Positions 14,452 through 23,174 are shown, counted from the first letter of the stretch. The stretch: 28,733 nt of DNA from Porphyromonadaceae bacterium UBA7180 (GCA_002491165.1 DKVK01000025.1:1-28733), one strand, 5' to 3'. Numbers and translations: made by a program. The notes: a model not told the origin generated them from the sequence alone.

Positions 14452-15359
14452 ATCTGAATATCGACTTGGGAGCCGGGCTCAAGCTGCAAAACCCGGTGAT
14501 GACGGCCTCCGGTACTTTCGGCTACGGCCGCGAATTCGAATCGCTCACCGACCTCGACCGTCTCGGTGCCATCATAGTGAAAGGGACCACCCTCGAACCT
14601 CGTCAGGGCAACCCCTATCCCCGCATGGCTGAAACACCCTCCGGTATGCTCAACGCCGTAGGTCTCCAGAACAAGGGCGTGGACTATTTCATCGAGAAAA
14701 TATATCCTGAGATACGGCACTACAAGAGCAACATCATCGTCAACGTCAGCGGCGCGAAAGTATCCGACTATGTCGAGACGGCACGCCGTCTCGCCTCTCT
14801 TGATGGAATTCCCGCCATCGAGGTCAACATTTCCTGCCCCAACGTCAAGAGCGGAGGCATGGCCTTCGGAACGACCTGCGCCGGATCGTCGGAAGTCACC
14901 GAGGCGGTGCGCAAAGTATGGCCGCGCCACCTGATGGTGAAACTTTCCCCCAACGTCACCGACATCACCGAGATAGCCCGCGCCGTCGAAGGCTCTGGTG
15001 CCGACAGCGTTTCGCTGGTTAACACCTTCCTCGGAATGGCCGTCGACGTAGAGCGCCAGCGGCCATTCCTCTCCACCGTTACCGGCGGACTCTCAGGTCC
15101 GTGTATCCGCCCGATAGCAATAAGAATGGTGTGGCAGGTAGCCAAGGCTGTGAAGATACCGGTAGTGGGCCTCGGCGGTATAATGAACGGCCGCGACGCC
15201 ATGGAGTTCATCCTGGCCGGAGCCAGTGCCGTGCAGATAGGGACTGCCAACTTCGTGCATCCCGACGCCACCATCCGCACCGTAGAATGGATAGAAGACT
15301 ACTGCCGCCGCCACAACATCACGGACTTCTCAACCATTGTCGGCGCCCTCAACCGGTAA
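14445..15359 (+). CDS. pyrD: Dihydroorotate dehydrogenase B, catalytic subunit (class 1B)
   Basis: 304 residues, cytosolic, FMN-dependent TIM barrel that oxidises dihydroorotate to orotate. Diagnostic features: MTASGTFGYG near 19-28, Lys46 in VKGTT, substrate loop NAVGLQN (70-76), and the class 1 catalytic Cys131 in NISCPNVKSGG. The phosphate-binding end is GLGGIMNGRDAMEFILAGA and the C-terminus is VQIGTANF. The start at 14445 fits the family N-terminus and overlaps pyrK. An in-frame extension upstream to 14343 is Arg-rich and is only the shadow of pyrK. It is the last gene of the M23-MerR-pyrK-pyrD unit, about 270 bases before a strong bidirectional terminator. Confidence 0.95.
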   Translation: MVNLNIDLGAGLKLQNPVMTASGTFGYGREFESLTDLDRLGAIIVKGTTLEPRQGNPYPRMAETPSGMLNAVGLQNKGVDYFIEKIYPEIRHYKSNIIVNVSGAKVSDYVETARRLASLDGIPAIEVNISCPNVKSGGMAFGTTCAGSSEVTEAVRKVWPRHLMVKLSPNVTDITEIARAVEGSGADSVSLVNTFLGMAVDVERQRPFLSTVTGGLSGPCIRPIAIRMVWQVAKAVKIPVVGLGGIMNGRDAMEFILAGASAVQIGTANFVHPDATIRTVEWIEDYCRRHNITDFSTIVGALNR

Positions 15360-15803
15360 ACTTATGGAACGGAGGTCTCCACAATGTGGTTAAACTTCGG
15401 AGGCAGTTTTGCCAGTTAATCATTCAGAGCAGAAGTCGCATCTACAGCCAATAATTCCAGCCGAGACCCAACAAAAAATTTGACTTTGTTTCTTAACTTA
15501 ACAGCATTGTAGATTTCCAGGCCTCCGTAAAGGAGGATTTACGCGCAAAAAGAATTCTGCAATGGAACTTGCTTTAAAACAAAGTGCTTCTGAAAACTTT
15601 AGTCGCTCCATTCAGCAATTAAAAAAAGTAAAGCGAGGCTACCACATCATCGGGTAGCCTCGCTTATTTTATGTCCAAAATTTTAAACGCAGATTGACAA
15701 GGAGTTAAACTATGAGGTGATATGATTATAGTTTTTCCATAGCGAAAAGTTTATTCTAATATAATATGTATCATCGCAATTTTTATATTACGTGGATGCT
15801 TTC
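15360..15803. other. 444-base gene-free gap between pyrD and lutC
   Basis: This is the longest stretch without a convincing gene. It is AT-richer than its surroundings. It holds small inverted repeats (CCTCC-loop-GGAGG at 15522-15536), the terminator at 15631-15665, and a 31-codon frame from ATG 15562 that runs into that terminator and has no near ribosome site. I see no tRNA or known structured RNA. A small RNA ending at the terminator is possible, but I find no complete promoter for one. Confidence 0.5.
15631..15665. terminator. Bidirectional terminator between convergent operons
   Basis: A perfect 13-bp GC-rich stem (15631-15643 with 15653-15665) with a 9-nt loop. The plus strand continues with ATTTTA and the minus strand with a run of seven T. 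It can end pyrD-side and lutC-side transcription alike. Confidence 0.85.
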
Positions 15804-16382
15804 TCAGTAGAGGAGTACGGTGAGGTTGCGGGCGCCGTGGGCGCCTATTACCAGGGCTTGCTCTATGTCGGCGGTCTTGGAGGGGCCGGCTATGAAGCAG
15901 CCGAAGTCGAAGTCGTTCAGTTCGGGACGCTGCATAGCCTGGTGCATGTTGCTTACCACTTTTTTGTGGTCAAGCAATAATACCAACGCTTCTGCCACGA
16001 AGTAGAGAGCTTTCCAGCGGACGTTACGCGGTACCCACACCATGCCGTTTTCGGCCACGCCGAAGTCGCCACAAACAACCGCAACGTCGGTGCCGGCAAG
16101 TTTCTGCGGCTCGTCTACGGTGTCGGGGTTGATGTTGGCGCACGTTATCTCTGTGAGGTCGGAGGCTATGTTCTTGGCGTCGGGGTACAGCCCGCGTATC
16201 ACTTCGTTAATGTCGTCGCCGGGGTTGAGGCGCACGCTCTGTCCGCCGGCGGCTTTGAGCGATTCCTCGAACTGTGCCAGCGGGTCGGCGAAGGTCTGCG
16301 GCTCGAAGTCCATGGGACCCAACGGCTCGGAATCGACTCCGGCCTCGTGTAGACGTTTGAATATTATCTCTTTGTTTGTCAT
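15804..16382 (-). CDS. lutC: Lactate utilization protein C (LutC/YkgG family)
   Basis: A 192-residue cytosolic subunit of the LutABC complex, which oxidises L-lactate to pyruvate without a classical flavin L-lactate dehydrogenase. It has the family's Rossmann-like fold and the C-terminal signature GPSKTADIEQALVIGAHG. Upstream lies the VAVVCGDFGVAENGMVWV segment, which corresponds to the family's SGTI/VL region. It is the last gene of the operon, and its ATG overlaps the lutB stop by 4 bases, so translation is coupled. The length is close to the normal 200-240 residues. Confidence 0.92.
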   Translation of the reverse strand: MTNKEIIFKRLHEAGVDSEPLGPMDFEPQTFADPLAQFEESLKAAGGQSVRLNPGDDINEVIRGLYPDAKNIASDLTEITCANINPDTVDEPQKLAGTDVAVVCGDFGVAENGMVWVPRNVRWKALYFVAEALVLLLDHKKVVSNMHQAMQRPELNDFDFGCFIAGPSKTADIEQALVIGAHGARNLTVLLY

Positions 16383-17749
16383 TTTTCCTTACTTAAAGTT
16401 GATTTCCAGATGTCGGCGAATGAGCGGGAGGGGAACGGCGGGAGGTCGCGGCCGCGTCCCCAGGCATTGATGGGAGCATAGACGAGGGCGCGGGGCATCT
16501 TTTCGATTATCGGCGCGCACTTTATGGCAGTATTGAAAAGGGCGGGACGGCGCATCACGAGGTTCATGGCCTTGACCACTGTTTTCTTCATCGGGTCGGC
16601 GAGATGATATTTCTCGAGGTCCTGACGCCAGAGATAAATCTGGTCGGCGAGCGTAACTTTTGCGGGGCAGACGTTCTGGCAGCCATAGCAGAGGGAGCAG
16701 GCCGAGAGGTTGCCGCAATATTTGCGGATATCGGCCAGCATACCGAGGTTGATGCCGACCGGGCCGGGGATGAAGTATGAGTATGAGTAACCGCCGGTGC
16801 GGCGGTAGACGGGACAGGTGTTCATGCAGGCTCCGCAGCGGATGCACTTGAGCATGTCGTTGTGCTCCTTGTCGGCGAGGATACGTGAGCGGCCGTTGTC
16901 CACGATGATGATGTGCATTTCCTGACCCTCGACCGGTTTCTTATATAAGGAGGTGTAGGTGGTGGATGCCTGGCCGGTGGCGGAACGTGCCAGCAGACGC
17001 AGGAAAACGCCGAGCGACTCGTAGTCAGGCACCAGTTTCTCTATGCCCATAATGGAGATCTGCACCTTGGCGAATGAGGTTCCCATGTCGGCGTTGCCCT
17101 CGTTGGTGCAGACGCAGAAGGCGCCGGTGTCGGCAACGGCGAAGTTGACGCCCGTCATGGCAACTGTTGTGTTGAGAAAGATTTCGCGCAACGAGCGGCG
17201 CGCCTGGTGTGTGAGGTATGTAGGGTCGGAGTTATTGGCGTCGGAACCTATCTCCTTAGCGAAAACGTCGGCCACTTCCTCACGCTTCACAGCAATGGCA
17301 GGCAGCACGATGTGGCTGGGTGGCTCGTGGAGGAACTGCATGATACGTTCGCCGAGGTCCGATTCCACCACGTCAATACCGCGTTCTTCAAGATAGGGTG
17401 CCATTCCGCATTCCTCGCTGAGCATGGACTTGCTCTTCACGAGACGGTGTGCGCCGTGTTCCTTGATTATCTCATAGACGGCCTCGTTCATGTCCGAAGC
17501 GTCGGCGGCCCAGTGCACCCGCACACCGTTGGCCAAGCAGTTACGCTCGAAGGCTTCGAGGTAAACGGGAAGATTGGTGATGGTATGTCGTTTAATTTGC
17601 GAGGCACGTTTGCGGAGGTCTTCCCATTCTGGGACGTCTGAGGCCTGTTTGTCGCGTTTCATGCGCACGAAGAAGAGGGCGTCATTGTGCCACGAAGCCC
17701 GCTCGGGATTACCGAGGAATTTTTTCGCTTCTTTGGAATGTGTACTCAT
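16379..17749 (-). CDS. lutB: Lactate utilization iron-sulfur protein B
   Basis: 456 residues. The N-terminal LUD domain (about 60-290) contains the AVADTGAFCVCTNEGNA motif (204-220), which marks the family. Two 4Fe-4S clusters follow: Cys302, Cys305, Cys308, Cys312 (CIRCGACMNTC) and Cys351, Cys354, Cys357, Cys361 (CSLCYGCQNVC). The C-terminal tail is typical. It carries electrons from lactate within LutABC. It lies 12 bases after lutA and overlaps lutC by 4 bases. Confidence 0.95.
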   Translation of the reverse strand: MSTHSKEAKKFLGNPERASWHNDALFFVRMKRDKQASDVPEWEDLRKRASQIKRHTITNLPVYLEAFERNCLANGVRVHWAADASDMNEAVYEIIKEHGAHRLVKSKSMLSEECGMAPYLEERGIDVVESDLGERIMQFLHEPPSHIVLPAIAVKREEVADVFAKEIGSDANNSDPTYLTHQARRSLREIFLNTTVAMTGVNFAVADTGAFCVCTNEGNADMGTSFAKVQISIMGIEKLVPDYESLGVFLRLLARSATGQASTTYTSLYKKPVEGQEMHIIIVDNGRSRILADKEHNDMLKCIRCGACMNTCPVYRRTGGYSYSYFIPGPVGINLGMLADIRKYCGNLSACSLCYGCQNVCPAKVTLADQIYLWRQDLEKYHLADPMKKTVVKAMNLVMRRPALFNTAIKCAPIIEKMPRALVYAPINAWGRGRDLPPFPSRSFADIWKSTLSKEK

Positions 17750-17761
17750 GGCAATGTGTTT

Positions 17762-18499
17762 TTATAGCCCTGCGGCCAGGATTTCTACTATATGTTTTGT
17801 CCGGATGGGGAATTTCCGGCGATCGATGATTCCCTGCATGTGCATCAGGCAGGAGGAGTCGGCGCCTGTTATGAACTCGGCACCGGTGGCCATGTGCGAG
17901 AGAACCTTGTCGGTACCCATCGAGATGGAGACATCCGGCTCTTCGATGGAGAAGAGTCCGCCGAAACCGCAACATTCGTCGCGCCTCTGCGGGGTGAAAA
18001 TCTCTATCCCTTTCACCAGTTTCAGCAGGTCGATGAGCTTGTTATAGTGCGGAATCATAAGCTCCGACGGCGACGACAAGTGAAGCAGCCTCATGCCGTG
18101 GCAGGAATTGTGGACGCTCACCTTGTGCGGGAACTCGGCGGAGAGTTTGTCCACGCCGATGATGTCGTGGAGGAACTCGCAGATTTCGAAGATATGGGAG
18201 GAGATGCACTCATGCTCGGGGCGATGGAGCAGGTGGGGGTATTTGTCTTTGACGAAAACGACACACGAGGCCGAGGGACCGACCACATAGTCGTATTTTT
18301 CGAAGAGGCGCTGCATGTGTTCGGCCAATGGTTTGGAATCGTGCTCGAAACCGCCGTTGGCCTGCGGCTGTCCGCAGCATGTCTGCGGCATGGGATAGTC
18401 CACATCGAGGCCCAGCGAGCGGAGGAGTTTAAAGCTTGCCACCCCCACCTGCGGGTAGCAGGCATTGATGTAACATGGTATGAATAGACCTATTTTCAT
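17762..18499 (-). CDS. lutA: Lactate utilization protein A (CCG-domain Fe-S oxidoreductase)
   Basis: A 245-residue cytosolic subunit with two CCG repeats typical of LutA/GlpC/HdrB-like proteins: CCGQPQANGG near residue 42 and CCGFGGLFS near 175. Each, with an upstream Cys (CYINACYP near 9-15; CHGMRL near 133), can bind an iron-sulfur cofactor. It works with LutB and LutC. It is 21 bases after the permease gene lctP and 12 before lutB, which fits one transcript. The length is normal. Confidence 0.95.
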   Translation of the reverse strand: MKIGLFIPCYINACYPQVGVASFKLLRSLGLDVDYPMPQTCCGQPQANGGFEHDSKPLAEHMQRLFEKYDYVVGPSASCVVFVKDKYPHLLHRPEHECISSHIFEICEFLHDIIGVDKLSAEFPHKVSVHNSCHGMRLLHLSSPSELMIPHYNKLIDLLKLVKGIEIFTPQRRDECCGFGGLFSIEEPDVSISMGTDKVLSHMATGAEFITGADSSCLMHMQGIIDRRKFPIRTKHIVEILAAGL

Positions 18500-18520
18500 A
18501 ACTCTTGAGGTTTGAAGTGT

Positions 18521-20017
18521 TTAAGCGAATATATAGACCGCCAGGCCGGTGATAATGACATAGGCCAGGGCGTAGGGGAGTGCACGTTTGAGGATGGCGC
18601 CTTCACGGCCCTGGTCGTTGCAGGCCGAGGTGGCGATGGCGATGCTTTGCGGCGAAATTATCTTGCCGCCGGTAGCGCCGGCGGTGTTGGCGGCGGCAAG
18701 CCAGTCGGGCGAAACGCCTATCTGCGTGCCGACGGAGGCCTGAAGTTTGCCGAACATGATATTGGCCGAGGTGTCGCTGCCGGTGAGGAAGGTTCCCAAT
18801 GCTCCGATGGCCGGGGCGAAGAGGGGATAGAGCGAGCCGGTGGCGGTGGCCAGCGCTATGGCCAGGACCGGCGTCATGCCCGAAAGTTCCATTATAGTGG
18901 AGAACCCCACGAGACAGATTACCGTAACGGCGGTGCGCCACATCTGCACAACTGTGCGGCTGAGGCAAGTGAAGAGTGACCCTACGGAGGCGCCCTGTAT
19001 CAGTCCGCCGAGGAAGGAACCCAGGAAGAGCAGGATGCCGCCTTGCGTGAGCCATTGTATGGTGAGCGGCTTGGCATGTCCCTGAATGACGAAGGGGAAG
19101 GTGGTGACGCATACCGACGAGAGGGCGTTGCGCACGGCGGGGATGAGCGGGCTGGTTATCAGTACGAGCACCAGGATGAGGCCGTAGACGCTCCATGCCG
19201 AGAGTGTTTCCTTGGCGCTGAGGTGCGACTTGCTGCGCGGCTTCTTGCGGTCGATGAACTTACCGGCGCCGATGATTACGGCTATCGAGGCGATGGCACC
19301 GAGGATGGCCGGCGTTTCGGCACCGATATATCTTGCCGAAACATACTGCACCACAAGCGAGACGATTCCGACAAGGATGCTAAGCGTCAGGTTTTTCCAC
19401 AACGCCTTGCCCGACGAGTCTGTGAGGAAAGTGATGACCATGGGGATAAGTATCATCAGCGCGGAGAGCTGTATCACTACGGAGACGGAAAGGTGTTGCA
19501 GCGGCAGTCCTGTTTCCTGCGAAAGGACTATGACCGGCACTCCGACAGCGCCGAAAGCGGTCGGCACTGAGTTGGCCAGCAGCGAGACAAGGGCCGAGAA
19601 TACCGGTTTGTATCCTAAGGAAATGAGGATTGCAGCCGGGATGGCGACGGCGGTTCCGAAACCGGCCATGCCTTCGAGCAGTCCGCCGAAGCCCCAGGTG
19701 ATGAGCAGCACCTGCACGCTGCGGTCGGCGGCAAGGTTGGAGAACTGTTCGCGCAGCACATCAATCTTGCCGGTCTGTAGCAGCACGTTGTAGCTGTAGA
19801 TGGCCATGAGGATGATGAAGAGAATGGGGAAGAGGGCTTTGCCCATGCCGTATAGGAAGGAGAAGGAGATGTCAATGGCGGGAAAGGAGAAGCCGAAGGC
19901 GGCCACCAATGCCGTGACTATCAGGGTGATGACGCTGCTGCGGTCGCCCGGCATTTTGAAAACGCCCATCAGGATGATGAGGGTAAGAATGGGAAGTGAT
20001 GCGAGGAAAATATCCAT
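18521..20017 (-). CDS. lctP: L-lactate permease (LctP family)
   Basis: 498 residues with about 12-14 membrane helices. It is a lactate/proton symporter of the LctP/LldP family. The family-typical segment GFGGLLEGMAGFGTAVAIPAAIL (about 109-131) is present, as is a second conserved region near the C-terminus, FLTGSDTSANIMFGKLQ, followed by SPQSIAIATSAC. As first gene of the lctP-lutA-lutB-lutC operon it supplies the substrate. No LutR/LldR-type regulator is adjacent. The upstream region has a tandem 13-mer and a long purine tract that may carry control signals. Confidence 0.93.
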   Translation of the reverse strand: MDIFLASLPILTLIILMGVFKMPGDRSSVITLIVTALVAAFGFSFPAIDISFSFLYGMGKALFPILFIILMAIYSYNVLLQTGKIDVLREQFSNLAADRSVQVLLITWGFGGLLEGMAGFGTAVAIPAAILISLGYKPVFSALVSLLANSVPTAFGAVGVPVIVLSQETGLPLQHLSVSVVIQLSALMILIPMVITFLTDSSGKALWKNLTLSILVGIVSLVVQYVSARYIGAETPAILGAIASIAVIIGAGKFIDRKKPRSKSHLSAKETLSAWSVYGLILVLVLITSPLIPAVRNALSSVCVTTFPFVIQGHAKPLTIQWLTQGGILLFLGSFLGGLIQGASVGSLFTCLSRTVVQMWRTAVTVICLVGFSTIMELSGMTPVLAIALATATGSLYPLFAPAIGALGTFLTGSDTSANIMFGKLQASVGTQIGVSPDWLAAANTAGATGGKIISPQSIAIATSACNDQGREGAILKRALPYALAYVIITGLAVYIFA

Positions 20018-20040
20018 AACCTTGGTTTGAAAGGACGTGA

Positions 20041-20066
20041 CGTGTGCTTAAGACGTGTGTTTAAGA
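20041..20066. repeat. Tandem 13-mer upstream of lctP
   Basis: Two head-to-tail copies of CGTGTGCTTAAGA / CGTGTGTTTAAGA (20041-20053 and 20054-20066) differ at one base. They begin 24 bases upstream of the lctP start codon. The position fits an operator or leader element; which protein, if any, binds is unknown. Confidence 0.6.
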
Positions 20067-20077
20067 CAGCAAGTAGT

Positions 20078-20112
20078 AGGAGGGAGGAAGGAAGGAAGGA
20101 GGGAAGGAAGGA
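20078..20112. repeat. 35-base purine-only GGAA-rich tract
   Basis: Uninterrupted A/G run on the plus strand, built of GGAA units with GGAG and GGGA variants. It lies 60-95 bases upstream of lctP, between it and the beta-barrel gene terminator. Such tracts can slip during replication and adopt triplex or quadruplex forms; the effect here is unknown. Confidence 0.7.
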
Positions 20113-20129
20113 TTGTCAAACTATACAGT

Positions 20130-20165
20130 GCGACTGAGATTACCGCTCCCGGGTATCTCAGTCGC
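20130..20165 (-). terminator. Terminator of the beta-barrel gene
   Basis: An 11-bp perfect stem (20130-20140 with 20155-20165), extendable by three pairs past a one-base bulge, starts 17 bases after the beta-barrel stop codon. The following minus-strand sequence has only a short T run. Confidence 0.65.
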
Positions 20166-20182
20166 GAAAGTGAAGTCGTTTA

Positions 20183-20887
20183 TTATTTGAAGTTGTAGCC
20201 GAGCGTAACGCCTACACGATTTTCATGGAAGGAGATGTTGTCACCTTTTGCGCGGTCTGCAAGGCCGACGGCTCCTTCAATGCCGACATAGTAGTTTTTC
20301 ACGAAGTTGAAGCCTACTCCGAATTTCCATGAGCAGTCCACGCGGTTGCGCTTGAAACCGATAGCGTGGTCGCCGTAGTTGCTGGGCGCGGTGTGAAATT
20401 TAGGAAGCGCACCTACACTTTTTGAAGTCAGATATGTGTCGCTGCTGAGTCCTACCTCAAGTTCCGGACCTGTGAAGATGGCGAGGTTGACGTCGGGAGT
20501 GAAGTCGAAGTGGTAGCCGAACATAACGGGTACCCGCAATCCCATTTGGCGAACAGATGCGTGCTCCATTGCTTCTTCTTTAATGTTGATGTCTCCGATT
20601 TTCACGTCCTTGAAACCGGTGGCATTGTAATAGTACGACACACCCGGTTCGATGTAGAAGTTTGCTACTACAGGGATGTTATAGATGAAACCGGCGGAGA
20701 AACCGATGCCGTTTTTGTAGATGTCACTTTTGAAATCTCCAACTTTGACATCACCGGGACACGGGACGTCGAGAGATGCGCGGAATCCGAAGTAAGAAGT
20801 GTTGCCCGGGTTGTTCACCACTGTTTGTGCCGAACCTGCAAAGGTTGATGCCATGGCGATGGCTGTTAACATAAATAACTTTTTCAT
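20183..20887 (-). CDS. Outer-membrane beta-barrel protein (OmpX/PorT-like)
   Basis: About 234 residues from ATG 20887 (MKKLFMLTAIAMAS, signal peptide about 20 residues); an alternative ATG at 20896 adds three residues. The mature protein is rich in alternating aromatic strands with glycine turns (FGFRASLDVP, FYIEPGVSYYYN, VPVMFGYHFD, FKRNRVDCSWKFGVGF) and ends in GVTLGYNFK, a typical final beta strand. It is probably an 8-stranded barrel in the outer membrane. The function is unknown; members range from adhesion-type OmpX proteins to the type IX secretion component PorT, and I cannot distinguish them. It is a single gene with its own terminator. Confidence 0.85.
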   Translation of the reverse strand: MKKLFMLTAIAMASTFAGSAQTVVNNPGNTSYFGFRASLDVPCPGDVKVGDFKSDIYKNGIGFSAGFIYNIPVVANFYIEPGVSYYYNATGFKDVKIGDINIKEEAMEHASVRQMGLRVPVMFGYHFDFTPDVNLAIFTGPELEVGLSSDTYLTSKSVGALPKFHTAPSNYGDHAIGFKRNRVDCSWKFGVGFNFVKNYYVGIEGAVGLADRAKGDNISFHENRVGVTLGYNFK

Positions 20888-21088
20888 AATTGTCATTCTT
20901 TGGTTGTTTGGTTGTTTGAAGTGTTAACGCATAGTCACGTTAAAATGTTTTAATTACCGAAAAATAGACCAATCAATCCGCCGAAACTGCAAAAAATTTT
21001 GTTGGGAAGATTGAGGTATTTCCACGCAACACGTAATTCTGGTTGAAAAAAAGGCAATTCTGGTTAGGGCTACTACCAATTATTTTTG

Positions 21089-21096
21089 TAATTTTG
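21089..21096 (+). promoter_or_regulatory. Putative -7 promoter element of bioB
   Basis: TAATTTTG matches the TAnnTTTG box, 21 bases before the bioB start. No clean TTTG is found 19-20 bases upstream, so the promoter is only half supported. Confidence 0.4.
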
Positions 21097-21117
21097 CGTT
21101 CAAAATAGTAGCTACTT

Positions 21118-22077
21118 ATGAACTTGAAAGAGATTGAAGAGAAAATACTCTCCGGTGGCCGTATCTCCCGCGAAGAGGCCTTGTGGCTCGAAGGGAATGT
21201 GGACACCGACACACTCTGTGATGCCGCCGACCGCTTGCGCCGGCGTTTCCACAGCGATGATGTCGATTCATGCTCCATTGTAAACGCCCGCTCGGGCAAT
21301 TGTGGCGAAGACTGCAAATGGTGTGCTCAGTCCTCGCGCCACGCCACCGGTTGCGAGACCTATAATTTTCTTGACGAAGAGGAAGTCATGACAGCCGCAA
21401 AGCGCAACGAGCACGAGGGCATACACCGCTTTTCGCTGGTGACCAGCGGCCGCGCCGTCTCGCGGAAAGACCTTGAAAAATTCTGCGAAATATACCGCCA
21501 CCTTTCCTCCGAAACCAACCTTTACCTCTGCGCCTCGATGGGGTTGCTCGACGCCGAAAGGATGAAGATGCTGGCCAAGGCCGGCGTGAAGCGTTATCAC
21601 TGTAATATGGAAACGTGCGCCGAACATTTCCGCACGCTCTGCACCAGCCATACTCCCGAAGACAAGCGCGCCACAATACGCGCCGCCCGCGAAGCCGGAC
21701 TCGACGTATGCTCGGGCGGCATCATAGGGATGGGGGAGAGCATGAAGCAACGGATAGACTTCGCCTTCGAGCTGGCAGACCTTGACGTGGATTCAGTGCC
21801 CATCAACATACTGAACCCGATACCCGGCACGCCGCTCGAGAAAACCGCGCCGCTGTCGGAAGATGAGATAATCCGTACTGCCGCCCTCTTCCGTTTCATT
21901 CTTCCGCGCCAGGCCATTCGCTTTGCCGGAGGCCGGAAAGGCATCTCCCATGCTGCCACTTTGCGGATGATGCGGGGAGGAGTGAACGGCGTTCTCATGG
22001 GCGATATGCTCACTACCGTCGGCAACACCATAGCCGAAGACCGGCGTCTTTTCGCCGAAGCGGGACTCAATTTCTGA
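21118..22077 (+). CDS. bioB: Biotin synthase
   Basis: A 319-residue radical SAM enzyme that inserts sulfur into dethiobiotin. The 4Fe-4S/SAM motif is Cys62, Cys66, Cys69 (NCGEDCKWC). Other family motifs are the YLCASMGLL segment near 136, the YHCNMET segment near 160, GLDVCSGGIIGMGES (about 194-208), PINILNPIPGTPLE, and IRFAGGRKG near 280, whose Arg helps bind the 2Fe-2S sulfur donor. The length is normal. No other biotin gene (bioA, bioC, bioD, bioF) is in the window, so it is separated from the rest of the pathway or the cell salvages precursors. It is followed after 22 bases by a DUF362 gene, possibly co-transcribed. Confidence 0.96.
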   Translation: MNLKEIEEKILSGGRISREEALWLEGNVDTDTLCDAADRLRRRFHSDDVDSCSIVNARSGNCGEDCKWCAQSSRHATGCETYNFLDEEEVMTAAKRNEHEGIHRFSLVTSGRAVSRKDLEKFCEIYRHLSSETNLYLCASMGLLDAERMKMLAKAGVKRYHCNMETCAEHFRTLCTSHTPEDKRATIRAAREAGLDVCSGGIIGMGESMKQRIDFAFELADLDVDSVPINILNPIPGTPLEKTAPLSEDEIIRTAALFRFILPRQAIRFAGGRKGISHAATLRMMRGGVNGVLMGDMLTTVGNTIAEDRRLFAEAGLNF

Positions 22078-22099
22078 AACATCTTTAAACCATACGAAT

Positions 22100-23104
22100 A
22101 TGAAACTAACAACACTGCTCACAGCCGCCGTGCTGGCCTTTACGGCCACTATGCCATGCTTCGCACAGCACCATCACTGCGGCAAGGGTTGCCCTGAAAA
22201 CGCCCCGGCACAGAAGTCACAGGAACCTCCCAAAGTCTATTTCATAAAGGAAATAACCCCCGAAAGCCTCATCAGGATTTACAAAGCACTCGGGCTGCCT
22301 GCCGACGGCAAAGTGGCCGTGAAGATCTCCACCGGCGAAAAAGGCAACCCGAACTACCTGAAACCGGAACTCATCGGCGACTTCGTGAAGCTCGTGGACG
22401 GCACCATCGTGGAGTGCAATACCGCCTATAAAGGTAAACGCTATTACAACAACGACCACCGGGAAGTGATCAAGGAACACGGATTCCCCTCCATAGCGCC
22501 TGTAATCATCATGGACTCGGTGGCCGATGTGAAGATTCCCGTCGGCCCGAAAGCCAAGCATCTGAAATATGACCTCGTGGGTGAAGCATTCAACGACTAC
22601 GACTTCCTGATTTGCCTCTCGCACTTCAAGGGACACCAGATGGGTGGCTTCGGGGGTGCAATCAAGAACCTCTCGATAGGCGTTGCCTCGCGCAACGGCA
22701 AGGCTTATATCCACTCGGCCGGAAAAGTTGACGATGCCGAAATCCTCTGGGACCACATAGCGCAGCAGGACGACTTCCAGGAATCAATGGCCGAAGCGGC
22801 CCAGGCTGTAGTAGACCACATGAAAGGGCGCGCCGTCTACATCAACGTGGCCAACAACCTGTCGGTAGACTGTGACTGCAACGGCAATCCCGAACCTGTC
22901 TGCATGGCCGACATAGGCATCTTCGCATCGCTCGACCCCGTGGCGCTCGACAAGGCAACCGTCGATGCCGTGCGCAACTCCAAAGACCACGGACGCGACC
23001 ACATGATAGAACGCATCGACTCGCGTCACGGAATGGTTTCGCTCAAACACGCCGAAGAGATAGGCCTCGGCTCGCAGGAATATGAACTGATCGAGCTGAA
23101 ATAA
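22100..23104 (+). CDS. Secreted DUF362-domain protein
   Basis: 334 residues. The N-terminus has a Sec signal peptide (about 1-22, ending CFA-Q) and then a short His/Cys-rich stretch (HHHCGKGCP, about 24-32) that could bind metal. The body is a DUF362 domain, with the signature SHFKGHQMGGFGGAIKN at 174-190 and the C-terminal SLDPVALDKATVD segment. Many DUF362 proteins carry a ferredoxin-like 4Fe-4S tail; this one does not. The family's activity is not firmly established. Export of this domain to the periplasm is suggested by the leader. It is 22 bases downstream of bioB and is followed by a terminator at 23175-23202. Confidence 0.85.
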   Translation: MKLTTLLTAAVLAFTATMPCFAQHHHCGKGCPENAPAQKSQEPPKVYFIKEITPESLIRIYKALGLPADGKVAVKISTGEKGNPNYLKPELIGDFVKLVDGTIVECNTAYKGKRYYNNDHREVIKEHGFPSIAPVIIMDSVADVKIPVGPKAKHLKYDLVGEAFNDYDFLICLSHFKGHQMGGFGGAIKNLSIGVASRNGKAYIHSAGKVDDAEILWDHIAQQDDFQESMAEAAQAVVDHMKGRAVYINVANNLSVDCDCNGNPEPVCMADIGIFASLDPVALDKATVDAVRNSKDHGRDHMIERIDSRHGMVSLKHAEEIGLGSQEYELIELK

Positions 23105-23174
23105 CAGGCCATATAACCTGACTTGATGAGCTGATACAAACAAGCAACATATAAATCTATCCACAAATAGAACG

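Noticed and set aside
15562..15657. A 31-codon frame (MELALKQSA...) upstream of and into the bidirectional terminator
   Set aside because: It overlaps the terminator stem, has its nearest GGAGG about 25 bases upstream (too far) and resembles no known protein.
20899..20918. TTTGGTTG repeated about 2.5 times just before the beta-barrel start
   Set aside because: Too few units and too short to infer phase variation; mentioned only as a low-complexity leader.
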